A stretch of 64,000 nt of DNA from assembly GCF_042453785.1 (NCBI RefSeq), contig NC_091665.1:9371501-9435500 (forward strand), read 5' to 3'. A program made the position numbers and the translations under genes. This DNA comes from Malus domestica (lineage: Eukaryota > Streptophyta > Magnoliopsida > Rosales > Rosaceae). Within the stretch, counting starts at the first letter, position 1, and every line of letters starts with the position of its first letter. The notes below the pieces were generated by a model that had not been told where the DNA came from, did not search any database, and worked only from the letters and a program-made list of their open reading frames with translations. Shown here piece after piece: positions 63,286-64,000 of the stretch.

Positions 63286-64000
63286 AGACTGCAAGAAAAT
63301 CTGTTACTTCTAGTATTTGGCCAAAAGCTGTGTTGTAGTTGTATGGTCGTATCAGCTTTTTGTTTTAGTTTCTGTAAGACAAGGTGAGCAGCCCCGAGAA
63401 GGGCATCTTATGCTTGCCAATCTTGCTTGAGGAGCAGATGGGTGGAAGCCCTTGCTTGAGGAGCAGATGGGTGGAAGCAGAGGTTATGTTGATTGGATAA
63501 TACGAGTACAAAGGCAAGGCCAGCTAAATCCGTAACATAGAGGTAATGACTGCTGTTAAACTATGGCATTTATTGGATGTTGCTTCACACTGAGTTTGAT
63601 CAGATTCAAAATGCTTGTGCTCTAAGATTATCCCTGCTCACCTCTCTTTTACTTTCAATCTGGCAGACTGTTTGTTACGCCGATTAGATGCCTAATCTGT
63701 GGAGTGGCTGAGCAATATCTAGAGTTGAGGATGTTGAGTTGAAGAATCGAAGGAGATGTAGTGTAGTCATGTAATCTTGAGTCGTCCTCTTATGCTAGGA
63801 AGAAACACGTAAATTCTTTCCACGTTTTGTTATAATTCCATATTTTTTTCCCCTCCGATCTGATTGATCAGCGAGAGGACATAAGTGGTGTGATGAGCAA
63901 CCACCATGATTACAAGATTTGTGGGATTTTGTTGTATTTTCCTTTATCCTTGGTCAGATGTTAAATTTTGTTGAGAAATGGTTGCATTAATACTCGGAAG
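63286..64000 (+). other. REV3 3' flank
   Basis: Presumptive 3' UTR and downstream DNA. A 28-bp unit starting CTTGCTTGAGGAGCAGATGG is repeated in tandem at 63422 and 63451. No other gene is seen before the window ends. Confidence 0.6.

Overview
This is a nuclear plant chromosome window. It is AT-rich and dominated by transposable elements, with split genes using GT-AG introns. The gene relatives and repeat families point to a eudicot, probably Rosaceae of the apple/pear group; that assignment rests on recognising repeat families and is an inference. The only gene that looks intact is a SAUR-type auxin-response gene at 13219-13533 (+). Three other recognisable genes are decayed: a YSL metal-nicotianamine transporter (about 24365-25290, -), a 9-lipoxygenase (about 29971-39794, +) and REV3, the catalytic subunit of DNA polymerase zeta (48646-63285, +).

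Layout. 1-3068: non-coding, bounded by a 90-bp direct repeat. About 3100-10255 (-): an En/Spm (CACTA) DNA transposon with broken TNP2-type transposase and many GCGCGACGAA subterminal repeats. 10836-12640: a 0.3-kb host segment present twice, with a 1.2-kb piece of the same CACTA element between the copies. 12952-13533: SAUR gene with a perfect 99-bp tandem duplication of its TATA region. 14228-15422: 5' part of a Copia-type LTR element. 15488-16550: a 535-bp tandem duplication. 17908-18938: a PIF/Harbinger-like non-autonomous element. 19980-21965: a 2-kb foldback. 22649-22905: an orphan first exon. 24365-25290: YSL pseudogene with a MITE inside one exon. 27590-29970 (-): truncated Copia element.

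29971-39794 is the C-terminal half of a lipoxygenase gene split by two exonic LTR-element insertions. The first is a 5.8-kb element (30418-36181) that itself carries a 2.1-kb solo LTR with target duplication AGTAC. The second is a young 2.3-kb element (36794-39136) with a tRNA-iMet primer site. It has no polyprotein but carries fragments resembling a CAMTA ankyrin region and a 3-beta-HSD-type dehydrogenase. 40741-46635 (-) is a complete Copia-type element with target duplication AAATC. It holds an integrase remnant and an unrelated plus-strand coiled-coil ORF.

48646-63285 is REV3. Most exons can be read by homology, but the gene has lost its start codon and carries five nonsense codons, all explicable as C-to-T or G-to-A transitions. 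It also has several frameshifts, a duplicated exon, a lost splice acceptor, a changed catalytic Asp in motif C and a 3.6-kb compound retroelement in an exon. I read it as a dead duplicate; a working copy presumably exists elsewhere in the genome. The main interest of the window is this record of gene death and nested insertion, together with the gene-capturing LTR element.
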